Shown piece by piece: positions 7,744 to 15,029 of a stretch of 64,000 nt of DNA. Each line of letters starts with the position of its first letter. Position 1 is the stretch's first letter. The notes beneath the pieces were generated by a model, which did no database searches, had not been told where the DNA came from, and saw only the letters and a program-made list of their open reading frames with translations. The position numbers and the translations under genes are program-made. The stretch is from Flavihumibacter sp. UBA7668 (GTDB lineage Bacteria; Bacteroidota; Bacteroidia; Chitinophagales; Chitinophagaceae): positions 323,951 through 387,950 of the forward strand of contig NZ_DLHM01000005.1 of the NCBI RefSeq assembly GCF_002483205.1. The letters run 5' to 3'.

Positions 7744-8988
7744 ATGTCTACCCACCTGTATCAATACAAGCCCTATCATTATTCGTATGAATACGATTAT
7801 GTATTCGCAGGAGCCGGTGCTGCAACCATGAGCCTCCTGATACGAATGATTCTTTCCGGCCGCTTTAAAGATTCAACCTTTCTTGTAGTGGATAAAGACC
7901 GCAAGGAAAAAAACGACCGTACCTGGTGCTTCTGGGAAAATGAGGATGGTTTATTCGAAAAACTGGTACATAAATCCTGGAACCAGCTCTGGTTTCATGG
8001 TCCGGGTTTTTCAAAAAAATACCGCATCAAACCCTATCGATATAAGATGATCAGGGGGATTGATTTTTATACCTTCTGCCTGGATTTTTTGAAAAAGCAA
8101 CCCAATGTGCAATTGCTTTTTGAACCGGTGGAAAAAATTGAATCCCTTAAAAACGGTGCCCGCCTGGTGATCGAAAACCAGGAAACCTATTACGCGAAAA
8201 AATATTTATTTAATTCCATTCCTTTTGATAAGCCGGCACCGGCTCCGGGAAAACATATGCTGCTGCAGCATTTCAAAGGATGGCTGATTGAAACTGAACA
8301 GGATTTCTTTGATCCTGCGGCCTGTACCCTGATGGATTTTCGGATCAGCCAGCAGCACGGAGCCTCCTTCGTTTATACCATGCCTTTAACAAACCGGACA
8401 GCCCTGGTTGAATACACGCTTTTTAATGAATCGCTGTTGAAGGAGGAAGAGTATGAGGAGGGATTGAAAGCCTATATCCGGGATTATCTGAAGCTTGAAC
8501 AATACTCCATAAAAGAGCAGGAATATGGCGTAATACCCATGACAAATCAGGTGTTTTCACGGGGGGATGGGGCGATTGTGAATATTGGCACCACCGGCGG
8601 ACAAACCAAGCCTTCCAGCGGATATACCTTTCAGTTTATTCAGAAGAACAGTGATGCGATTCTTTATTCCATGCTGAACCATGGTCATCCGCGGCCGATT
8701 GATCTGTCGCATGAAGGACGGTTTATGTTTTATGATTCAGTATTGCTTGATGTGCTGGTGCACAAGGAATTGGGTGGTGCGGAAATCTTCACCAAATTGT
8801 TTAAACGCAATTCGGCGAAACGGATTTTCCGCTTCCTCGATAACAATAGTTTCCTGCTGGAAGAACTCCTCCTGATCAGCAGTCTTCCCGTAGGCCCCTT
8901 CTGGCGCGCCGCCCGCCGCCAACTCTTTCCTTCACCCGCCGGGTCTCACCGGTCGGGTGCCACCCGACCGGTGAGACCCGGCGGGTGA
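7744..8988 (+). CDS. crtY: Lycopene beta-cyclase, CrtY family, with repeat-derived C-terminus
   Basis: A 414-residue flavoprotein that closes the two beta-ionone rings of lycopene to make beta-carotene. The N-terminal FAD-binding motif is YVFAGAGAATMSLLIR, followed by DRTWCFWEN; a later GTTGGQTKPSSGYTF segment is typical of the family. The reading frame runs into a 73-bp palindrome, which encodes the last 21 residues (from about 394) in a Pro/Arg/Gly-rich sequence, and the stop codon at 8986-8988 lies in its right arm. These residues probably come from repeat insertion near the original stop codon. It is the last crt gene and is followed 25 nt later by cobS. Function is assigned by family and context. 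Confidence 0.92.
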   Translation: MSTHLYQYKPYHYSYEYDYVFAGAGAATMSLLIRMILSGRFKDSTFLVVDKDRKEKNDRTWCFWENEDGLFEKLVHKSWNQLWFHGPGFSKKYRIKPYRYKMIRGIDFYTFCLDFLKKQPNVQLLFEPVEKIESLKNGARLVIENQETYYAKKYLFNSIPFDKPAPAPGKHMLLQHFKGWLIETEQDFFDPAACTLMDFRISQQHGASFVYTMPLTNRTALVEYTLFNESLLKEEEYEEGLKAYIRDYLKLEQYSIKEQEYGVIPMTNQVFSRGDGAIVNIGTTGGQTKPSSGYTFQFIQKNSDAILYSMLNHGHPRPIDLSHEGRFMFYDSVLLDVLVHKELGGAEIFTKLFKRNSAKRIFRFLDNNSFLLEELLLISSLPVGPFWRAARRQLFPSPAGSHRSGATRPVRPGG

Positions 8989-8996
8989 AGGAAAGA
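8924..8996. repeat. Perfect 73-bp palindrome overlapping the 3' end of crtY
   Basis: The 36-nt arm at 8924-8959 is the exact reverse complement of 8961-8996, with one C (8960) at the centre. It contains the core CACCGGTCGGGTG-C-CACCCGACCGGTG, which recurs after marC and after the sulfatase-GH43 gene. It covers the crtY stop codon and ends 17 nt before cobS. As RNA it would form a very stable hairpin and could reduce cobS read-through; in DNA it could extrude as a cruciform. Confidence 0.95.
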
Positions 8997-9013
8997 AACC
9001 GTAGTTTTGGCCG

Positions 9014-9826
9014 GTGCGGAAACATTATTTTTATTTTTTGGCGGCGGTGCAGTTTTTGACGAGGATCCGTGTACCGGTTGATTTTCATTACAAGCCCGAG
9101 TACCTGGAAAAATCCTCAGTTTATTTTCCACTGGTGGGCTCCATTGTGGCGGCAATCGGTCTCCTGCCTTACCTGCTGCTCAACAAATACCTGAGTGCCG
9201 ACCTCGCCATCCTCGGGTACATGCTCACTACCATCTGGATCACCGGCGCATTTCACGAAGATGGCTGGGCCGATACCTGCGACGCATTCGGTGGCGGCTG
9301 GACCAAAGAAAAGATCCTCGCCATCATGAAAGACAGCCGGCTCGGTACCTACGGAACCATCGGACTGATTGGCCTACTCGCCACCAAATTCCTTATACTG
9401 AAAGAATTGCCGGGATTTAATCCCCCTTCCATCACCGCCGGCTTAAACCCGCTGGTAAATTACCGTGATTTTATCCTGTTAATGCTGGGTGCGCATGCTA
9501 CCAGCCGTCTCATGGCCGTTACCGTAATTCAACAATTTGAGTACGTGCGCGATGAAGATCAAAGCAAATCAAAACCGCTGTCAAAATCAAAGTTGTCGAC
9601 AGGAGAATTACTGCTTTGCATTGGGCTGGCAATTTTGCCGATCCTGCTGCTATCCCCCTGGTACCTGCTCTGCCTGCTGCCGATGTATCTCGTACGCACA
9701 CAAATGGCCGGCTATTTTAAAAAATGGATCGGCGGTTACACCGGCGATTGCCTCGGTGCCGTGCAACAGGTCACAGAAATTATATTTTATCTGACTGCAC
9801 TTATACTTTGGCGTTATATAATCTAA
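9014..9826 (+). CDS. cobS: Adenosylcobinamide-GDP ribazoletransferase (cobalamin synthase)
   Basis: A 270-residue polytopic membrane protein that joins adenosylcobinamide-GDP to alpha-ribazole (phosphate) in the last part of cobalamin synthesis. Family motifs: VQFLTRIRVP at the N-terminus, then FHEDGWADTCDAFGGG and DSRLGTYGTIGL, which match the HxDGxADxxD and D-x-x-xG regions of CobS. Several hydrophobic segments follow. A GTG at 9014 is used as the start, since it places VQFLTR at the usual distance from the N-terminus. It overlaps nothing and ends 2 nt before cobC, so the two are probably one unit. Their place beside a B12-dependent light regulator is notable. Confidence 0.93.
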   Translation: MRKHYFYFLAAVQFLTRIRVPVDFHYKPEYLEKSSVYFPLVGSIVAAIGLLPYLLLNKYLSADLAILGYMLTTIWITGAFHEDGWADTCDAFGGGWTKEKILAIMKDSRLGTYGTIGLIGLLATKFLILKELPGFNPPSITAGLNPLVNYRDFILLMLGAHATSRLMAVTVIQQFEYVRDEDQSKSKPLSKSKLSTGELLLCIGLAILPILLLSPWYLLCLLPMYLVRTQMAGYFKKWIGGYTGDCLGAVQQVTEIIFYLTALILWRYII

Positions 9827-9828
9827 AA

Positions 9829-10431
9829 ATGGAAATTTATCTGATCCGCCATACCCGTCCGGCTATAGAAAAAGGAATCTGTTATGGACAGGCCGACCTC
9901 GATATCGTGGAAAGTTTTTATGAAGAAGCGGCAATTATTCGTGCAGTAATTCCGGCAAAAATTCATCGCGTTTATTCAAGCCCGCTTCAGCGATGCCGTA
10001 AACTGGCTGAACATTTATTTGAATCACCGATTGAATTTCATAACGATCTCATGGAGATCAATTGCGGTGAATGGGAGCTGCGTCATTGGGATACCATCCC
10101 AAAAGAAGAAGTGCAACCCTGGATGGATAATTTCGTGCAGGTTCGCATACCCGGCGGCGAGAGTTATGAAGATCTCTATACAAGAACAACGCAGCGGTTT
10201 GAACAAATCAGAAGCAGCGTATTGGAAAATGCGAAGCCCATCGCCATAGTGGCTCATGGGGGCGTGATCCGCAGTATCTTATCGCACCTTACTGGTACTC
10301 CCATGCGCGATTCTTTCCAGCGTTTCCCGCTTTTTTATGGCTGTGTGGCCCGCGTGAAAGCCGATACGGGCAATCACGAAATCTTGCTTAATATTGAACA
10401 GGAAAAAGAACAGCATCGCCCCAAAACATAA
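9829..10431 (+). CDS. cobC: Alpha-ribazole phosphatase / histidine phosphatase family
   Basis: A 200-residue member of the histidine phosphatase (phosphoglycerate-mutase-like) family. The catalytic RHT (R7-H8-T9) lies in EIYLIRHTRP, the second arginine in YSSPLQRCRKLAEHL, and the C-terminal histidine in VAHGGVIRS. GEWE after the first half is also typical. Beside cobS the likely role is removal of the 5'-phosphate from alpha-ribazole phosphate or adenosylcobalamin phosphate. The ATG at 9829, 2 nt after cobS, is chosen because the RHT motif then sits at residue 7; an upstream ATG would add 35 codons overlapping cobS. A different small-molecule histidine phosphatase is possible. Confidence 0.87.
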   Translation: MEIYLIRHTRPAIEKGICYGQADLDIVESFYEEAAIIRAVIPAKIHRVYSSPLQRCRKLAEHLFESPIEFHNDLMEINCGEWELRHWDTIPKEEVQPWMDNFVQVRIPGGESYEDLYTRTTQRFEQIRSSVLENAKPIAIVAHGGVIRSILSHLTGTPMRDSFQRFPLFYGCVARVKADTGNHEILLNIEQEKEQHRPKT

Positions 10432-10445
10432 CTCAACTTCATTTT

Positions 10446-11024
10446 ATGGCAATCAATATAGATGAACTCCTTACGGTCAGTTTTACACTTTTTGCCGTGA
10501 TCGATATCCTGGGTTCCATCCCCCTGCTGATTTCGCTCAAAACCAAAATGGGTGAGATCCGGGAATTCCAGGCTTCCCTTATTTCCGGCGCGCTGATGTT
10601 GCTGTTTTTATTTGTGGGAGAGCGTTTCCTCGGAATACTTGGCGTGGATGTAGGCTCCTTCGCTGTGGGCGGTTCGATCCTGATTTTTATACTTGGACTG
10701 GAAATGGTTTTGGGAGTTGAGTTTTTCAAAAGCGAAGGCGATCCCAAATCAGGTACCCTGGTACCGATTGCATTTCCCCTTATTGCGGGCTCCGGAACCC
10801 TTACCACGATTATCTCTCTGCAGGCCAACTATCCGGTTTGGACCGTGGCACTCGGCATTTTACTCAACCTGATTGTGGTTTATTTTGTTCTGAAATCACT
10901 TAACTATATCGAACGGCTGATTGGTCCGGCCGGACTCCTCGCCATTCGTAAATTCTTCGGTGTTATCCTGCTTGCCATCGCCGTGAAAATTTTCACCACC
11001 AACGTCAGCGGGCTGATAAAGTAA
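10446..11024 (+). CDS. MarC family integral membrane protein
   Basis: A 192-residue protein with about six hydrophobic helices and the MarC pattern: an N-terminal TLFAVIDILGSIPLLI segment, GALMLLFLFVGERFLGILG, and a central LVPIAFPLIAGSGTLTTII stretch. MarC proteins are widespread membrane proteins of unknown function; the early link to multiple antibiotic resistance is not supported. The gene follows cobC by 14 nt and could be co-transcribed, but a link to cobalamin or carotenoid is not known. A palindromic repeat begins 4 nt after the stop codon. Confidence 0.88.
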   Translation: MAINIDELLTVSFTLFAVIDILGSIPLLISLKTKMGEIREFQASLISGALMLLFLFVGERFLGILGVDVGSFAVGGSILIFILGLEMVLGVEFFKSEGDPKSGTLVPIAFPLIAGSGTLTTIISLQANYPVWTVALGILLNLIVVYFVLKSLNYIERLIGPAGLLAIRKFFGVILLAIAVKIFTTNVSGLIK

Positions 11025-11028
11025 CTCC

Positions 11029-11053
11029 ACCCGACCGGTGCCACCGGTCGGGT
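11029..11053. repeat. REP-like palindrome after marC (CACCCGACCGG family)
   Basis: ACCCGACCGGTG (11029-11040), a central C, and CACCGGTCGGGT (11042-11053) form a perfect 12-nt-arm palindrome, 4 nt after the MarC stop codon. The core is the same as in the crtY and sulfatase repeats, but with the two half-sites in reversed order. Confidence 0.85.
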
Positions 11054-11064
11054 AGAATGAAGAA

Positions 11065-11080
11065 TTAACCAAATGGTTAA
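11065..11080. promoter_or_regulatory. Operator 1 of the TetR regulator (upstream of tetR)
   Basis: The interrupted palindrome TTAACCAAATGGTTAA (6-nt half-sites TTAACC/GGTTAA) stands directly upstream of the tetR promoter. The identical 16-mer is found before the tolC-like gene at 11791. Both location and identity point to autoregulation by the adjacent TetR protein. Confidence 0.8.
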
Positions 11081-11085
11081 AATAT

Positions 11086-11117
11086 TTGGTCAATTAAAAT
11101 AAAACCATTTATTTTTG
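11086..11117 (+). promoter_or_regulatory. Promoter of the tetR gene
   Basis: TTG at 11086-11088, a 21-nt spacer and TATTTTTG (perfect TAnnTTTG) at 11110-11117. The operator ends 5 nt before the TTG. Because the -7 element covers the GTG at 11117, translation from there is unlikely and the ATG at 11135 is taken as the start. Confidence 0.65.
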
Positions 11118-11134
11118 TGGTGAAATTGGAGCAG

Positions 11135-11773
11135 ATGGCAAAAAAAGAACTGAAAATGACGGCTGTGCCGGATCCTTCCACAGAGGAGAAAATAATGGCC
11201 GCAGCACGTACTGTTTTTTTGGAAAAGGGGTTTGCCGCCACCCGTACCCGGGATATCGCTGAAGCAGCTGGAATCAACCATGCCCTTCTGAATTATTATT
11301 TCAGGAGTAAGGAAAAACTCTTTCAGATCATCATGCTGAACACAGTGAAGCAGTTTTTCAGTTCGCTTTCCGTTGTTTTCAATAATCCTGAAACCAGCCT
11401 GGAGAAAAAAGTGGAAGAAGTTGCCAATTATTATATCAACCTGCTGACGGCCCATCCCGATATCCCGCTTTTTATTATGACCGAAATGAAAAAGGGAGCA
11501 AAAGATTTAATGAACCAGGTTGGAGCAAAAGAAATTGTTATGAAATCCGTTTTCATTAAACAGTATCAACAAGCCGTGAAAGAAGGCAAGATTCAAAAAC
11601 TACCACCCGTTCATTTCCTTATGAATGTTTTGGGATTAACGGTATTCCCTTTTATTGCAAGTCCCATGATTAAGGGCCTCGTCGATTTGTCAGATACAGA
11701 ATTTACAAGCCTGATGCAGGAAAGAAAAAAATTAATCCCCATCTGGGTAAAAATGATACTGAAGGCAACGTAA
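11135..11773 (+). CDS. TetR/AcrR family repressor of the adjacent efflux operon
   Basis: A 212-residue regulator. The N-terminal helix-turn-helix is clear: EEKIMAAARTVFLEKGFAATRTRDIAEAAGIN (split here: EEKIMAAARTVFLEKGF, then ATRTRDIAEAAGIN), followed by LLNYYFRSKEKLF at residues 40-60. The C-terminal half is the variable ligand-binding domain. The gene leads a co-directional operon for a tripartite ABC pump. Identical 16-bp palindromes before this gene and before the pump genes make autorepression and control of the pump the natural reading. The layout resembles CecR (YbiH) and the YbhGFSR pump of Escherichia coli. The inducer is unknown. Confidence 0.92.
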   Translation: MAKKELKMTAVPDPSTEEKIMAAARTVFLEKGFAATRTRDIAEAAGINHALLNYYFRSKEKLFQIIMLNTVKQFFSSLSVVFNNPETSLEKKVEEVANYYINLLTAHPDIPLFIMTEMKKGAKDLMNQVGAKEIVMKSVFIKQYQQAVKEGKIQKLPPVHFLMNVLGLTVFPFIASPMIKGLVDLSDTEFTSLMQERKKLIPIWVKMILKAT

Positions 11774-11790
11774 TTTTTTTTGCCATCACT

Positions 11791-11806
11791 TTAACCAAAT
11801 GGTTAA
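11791..11806. promoter_or_regulatory. Operator 2 of the TetR regulator (upstream of the efflux genes)
   Basis: An exact second copy of TTAACCAAATGGTTAA, 5 nt before the ATG at 11812 and 18 nt after the tetR stop codon. A repressor here would block a promoter located in the tetR-tolC gap or stop read-through from tetR. A weak TTG (11780-11782) with a 21-nt spacer to a TA-rich element at 11804 may be that promoter, in which case the ATG at 11824 would be the true start. Confidence 0.8.
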
Positions 11807-11811
11807 TTCAA

Positions 11812-13107
11812 ATGGATAAATTTATGCATAAAAAAACAACAAAAAACAAAGGACATTGGTTCTGTATTCCAATTTTCCTTATTAGCCTTTACACAAACAG
11901 TGTTTCCGGCCAAACAATGCTGCGTATTGAAGATTGTTACATTCAGGCAAGAAATAATTATCCGCTGGTAAAGCAAATGAGTCTGATTGAACAGGCAAAA
12001 CAATATTCAATCAGCAATGCTTCGAAAGCATATTTGCCTCAGGTAAGTTTCAATGGTCAGGCTACCTATCAATCGGAGGTTACAGAAATAAAACTGCCCG
12101 CAGCCAGCCTGAGCCTGCTTAGTAAAGATCAATACCGGGTAACCGGAGAAATCTACCAGACCCTTTCCGATTTTGGAACCATCAAACAACAACGAGAACA
12201 GATAAAGTCCCAGGCTGAAACAGAGAAAAAACAAACAGCTGTTGAGCTGTATAAATTAAATGAACGAATCAATCAACTTTATTTCGGGGTTCTTCTTCTG
12301 GAACGCCAATTGCAACAAAACGAAGTTTTAAAATCAGATTTACAGGCAGCATTGGATAAAACCATGGCCGCAATCGAAAACGGAACGGCATTGCAATCCA
12401 ATGGAGCTGAACTGGAAGCGGAGCTTATAAAAGCCGCACAACGCACCATCGAATTAAAGGCAGCAAAAAACGCTTATCTGGATATGTTATCCCTCTTTAC
12501 CGGGCAGAAAATGGATACTGCAACTAGACTTCAGCTGCCTGAACGCAAAGAATTGGATTCAACAGTCAGAAGACCGGAAATAAATTTTTTCGAAGCACAA
12601 AAAAGAACGCTGTCAATTCAGACCCGCCTTATCAATAACCGGAATATTCCAAAAATTGGGGCATTCTTTCAGGGTGGATATGGTCGTCCGGGATTGAATA
12701 TGCTGAATAATGAATTCCGTTCTTTTTATATAACCGGACTTCGGATGAACTGGAATTTCACCGGATTATATACTGCTAAAAAAGAGAAAAAACTGGTTGA
12801 AATTTCCCTGCAGAAAATAGATCTGCAAAAAGAAAGTTTTCTGCTCAATACACGGATCAGCCTCTCTCAACAGGAGAAGGAATTGGAAAAATATGTTCAG
12901 CTGATAAAAGAGGATGAAGCTATAGTAGGCCTGCGGAAAAAAATCAAAACAAGCGCAAAAGCACAGGTAGAGAATGGAGTTATCACCATCAAAGATTATA
13001 TAAGCTATATAAACGAAGAAGACCTTGCCAGACAGCAGTTGTTATTACATCAGGTACAACTTCTGTTAGCACAACACAATTATTTAACAATCTCCGGCAA
13101 TCAATAA
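11812..13107 (+). CDS. TolC-like outer membrane efflux protein
   Basis: A 431-residue protein of the outer membrane efflux family that forms the channel through the outer membrane. It has an N-terminal signal sequence (hydrophobic core IPIFLISLYTNSVSG, cleavage likely before Gln) and long heptad-rich alpha-helical segments rich in Gln, Glu and Lys, such as those near residues 105-215 and 330-420, typical of the TolC barrel-tunnel fold. It is the first gene of the pump operon; the HlyD-type gene follows after 15 nt. The start may be at 11812 or at the ATG at 11824; the latter leaves a more usual signal-peptide n-region. Confidence 0.87.
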   Translation: MDKFMHKKTTKNKGHWFCIPIFLISLYTNSVSGQTMLRIEDCYIQARNNYPLVKQMSLIEQAKQYSISNASKAYLPQVSFNGQATYQSEVTEIKLPAASLSLLSKDQYRVTGEIYQTLSDFGTIKQQREQIKSQAETEKKQTAVELYKLNERINQLYFGVLLLERQLQQNEVLKSDLQAALDKTMAAIENGTALQSNGAELEAELIKAAQRTIELKAAKNAYLDMLSLFTGQKMDTATRLQLPERKELDSTVRRPEINFFEAQKRTLSIQTRLINNRNIPKIGAFFQGGYGRPGLNMLNNEFRSFYITGLRMNWNFTGLYTAKKEKKLVEISLQKIDLQKESFLLNTRISLSQQEKELEKYVQLIKEDEAIVGLRKKIKTSAKAQVENGVITIKDYISYINEEDLARQQLLLHQVQLLLAQHNYLTISGNQ

Positions 13108-13122
13108 TTTAAAAACAAAATC

Positions 13123-14106
13123 ATGAAACAATATCTCAAGCTTCTGTTGCTTATTTATTTTCCCTTTTTAATTTATTCCTGCGGTTCCAGTTTATCTGAT
13201 TTTGATGCAACCGGATCTTTTGAAGCGGATGAAATAATAATCAGTGCAGAGCAATCGGGGAAAATTTTGGAATTATCTATTGAGGAAGGCCAGTTGCTGG
13301 ACAGCAATTCCATCATCGGGCAAATTGATGTAAGTGGATTAGCGATACAAAAGGAACAGGCTCAGGCATCGGTTTACGCAATTCGGGAAAAAATGGCAGA
13401 TGCCCGTCCTCAGGTGGACGTTCTTCAATCACAGATTGCAGCACAGCAGGCACAAATTCAGGCCATATACCAGCAACTGGAAGTGCTCCAAAAAGAAGTA
13501 GCCAGAACTGAAAAACTGGTAGCGGCTGATGCGGCAACCAAAAAACAATTGGATGATCTGAATGGACAGGAAGCTGTCCTTCAAAAACAAATAACAGTAG
13601 CAAAAGAACAGGAGCAGGTTTTACGGCAACAGATTCGCTCGGCAGTAGCATCGGTAAGTATTCAGAACAGGGGCATTTTGAGTGAAGTAGTGCCCGGTAA
13701 AAAACGAACCGAATTAATTGAAGACCAGATCAAAAAGGGGCAAATAATAAATCTTTATCCCGGTACTGTGCTCACAAAATATGCCATGGCGGGTGAATAT
13801 GCTTCCATTGGAAAACCGCTTTACAAGCTGGCAGATTTGTCCACCATAACGTTAAGAACGTATATAAGTGGTAATCAGCTTCCGCTTGTAAAACTAAATC
13901 AGGCTGTAAAAGTATTTACCGATGATGGAAATGGAGCATTCAATGAAACAACGGGTACTATCACCTGGATTAGCCCCAAAGCAGAGTTTACTCCCAAAAC
14001 CATTCAGACCAAAGACGAAAGAGCCAATCTTGTATATGCCATCAAGGTTAAAGTCAGAAATGACGGCAGTTATAAAATCGGCATGTACGGTGAAATAAAA
14101 TTTTAA
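13123..14106 (+). CDS. HlyD/YbhG-type membrane fusion lipoprotein
   Basis: A 327-residue periplasmic adaptor. The N-terminus is a lipoprotein signal with lipobox LIYSC (Cys20), so it should be anchored to the inner membrane by lipid. A biotinyl-lipoyl-like half (ISAEQSGKILELSIEEGQLL), a long coiled coil of repeated Gln-Ala/Ile-Gln pairs (residues about 80-180) and a beta-barrel region (GTVLTKYAMAGEYASIGKPL) follow, as in YbhG. It links the ABC permease pair with the TolC channel. It starts 15 nt after the TolC-like gene and ends 4 nt before the first ATPase gene. Confidence 0.9.
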   Translation: MKQYLKLLLLIYFPFLIYSCGSSLSDFDATGSFEADEIIISAEQSGKILELSIEEGQLLDSNSIIGQIDVSGLAIQKEQAQASVYAIREKMADARPQVDVLQSQIAAQQAQIQAIYQQLEVLQKEVARTEKLVAADAATKKQLDDLNGQEAVLQKQITVAKEQEQVLRQQIRSAVASVSIQNRGILSEVVPGKKRTELIEDQIKKGQIINLYPGTVLTKYAMAGEYASIGKPLYKLADLSTITLRTYISGNQLPLVKLNQAVKVFTDDGNGAFNETTGTITWISPKAEFTPKTIQTKDERANLVYAIKVKVRNDGSYKIGMYGEIKF

Positions 14107-14110
14107 TCCC

Positions 14111-15025
14111 ATGATGGATGTACAGGTAAGAGGTCTCCGCAAAACCTACGGCAAACCACCGGTAACAGCAGTGGATACAATCAGCTTTGATGTGAAGAAG
14201 GGAGAATTGTTTGGATTAATTGGTCCGGATGGAGCCGGCAAAACAAGCATTTTCAGGATGCTGACCACCCTGCTGCTGCCAGATGGCGGAACTGCTTCTG
14301 TAAATGGTTTTGATATCGTAAAAGACTATAAATTCATCCGGGAGCGGGTAGGTTATATGCCAGGGAAATTCTCCCTCTACCAGGATTTAACGGTTGAAGA
14401 AAATCTGCATTTTTTTGCCACTCTTTTTAATACAACGGTTGAAGAGAACTACGCGTTGGTAAAGGATATCTATATTCAAATTGAACCGTTTAAGAAAAGG
14501 CGCGCCGGTAATTTATCAGGGGGTATGAAACAAAAACTGGCGCTCTGTTGTGCGTTGATTCATCGCCCTTTGGTCTTGTTCCTTGACGAACCTACTACCG
14601 GAGTGGATACGGTTTCAAGAAAAGAGTTCTGGGAAATGCTGAAACGATTGAAAGAGCAGGGGATTACCATTCTGGTTTCTACACCCTATATGGACGAAGC
14701 TACACTTTGCGAGCGGATCGCATTGCTGCAGGAAGGGAAAATTTTATCCATCGATACGCCCGCCAATATAATCCGGTCCTATCCCGATCAATTATTTGCC
14801 ATTAAATCAGATCAAATGAGTTGGTTATTAAAGGAGCTTAGAAATAATCCTGAAGTTAAAACCTGTAATTCATTTGGCGAATATCATCATATCAGTTTTA
14901 AGGAAATTGCTGCAGACACTGAATCTGCGTTGATTAATTACCTTAAAAAAGCGGGTCATTCAAATCTGGAACTATTCAAAACAGCTCCAACTATTGAAGA
15001 TTGTTTTATTAACCTGATGAATTAA
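14111..15025 (+). CDS. ABC transporter ATP-binding protein (first of a pair)
   Basis: A 304-residue ABC ATPase. Walker A is GPDGAGKTS near residue 39 (a GPDGAGKT variant), the signature is LSGGMKQK, Walker B is LVLFLDEPTTGVD, and a switch region lies near STPYMDEA. The last 80 residues are an extra domain found in multidrug and polysaccharide exporters of the DrrA/YbhF type. In Escherichia coli YbhF the two nucleotide-binding domains are fused in one protein; here they are separate genes 4 nt apart. Two ATGs (14111 and 14114) are possible starts. Confidence 0.93.
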   Translation: MMDVQVRGLRKTYGKPPVTAVDTISFDVKKGELFGLIGPDGAGKTSIFRMLTTLLLPDGGTASVNGFDIVKDYKFIRERVGYMPGKFSLYQDLTVEENLHFFATLFNTTVEENYALVKDIYIQIEPFKKRRAGNLSGGMKQKLALCCALIHRPLVLFLDEPTTGVDTVSRKEFWEMLKRLKEQGITILVSTPYMDEATLCERIALLQEGKILSIDTPANIIRSYPDQLFAIKSDQMSWLLKELRNNPEVKTCNSFGEYHHISFKEIAADTESALINYLKKAGHSNLELFKTAPTIEDCFINLMN

Positions 15026-15029
15026 GTAT

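Noticed and set aside
9001..9013. Cobalamin riboswitch before cobS
   Set aside because: The gap between crtY and cobS is only 25 nt and consists mainly of the palindrome end, too short for a riboswitch.
8946..9155. Short minus-strand frames across the crtY palindrome and cobS start
   Set aside because: They arise from the palindrome symmetry and oppose clear genes.
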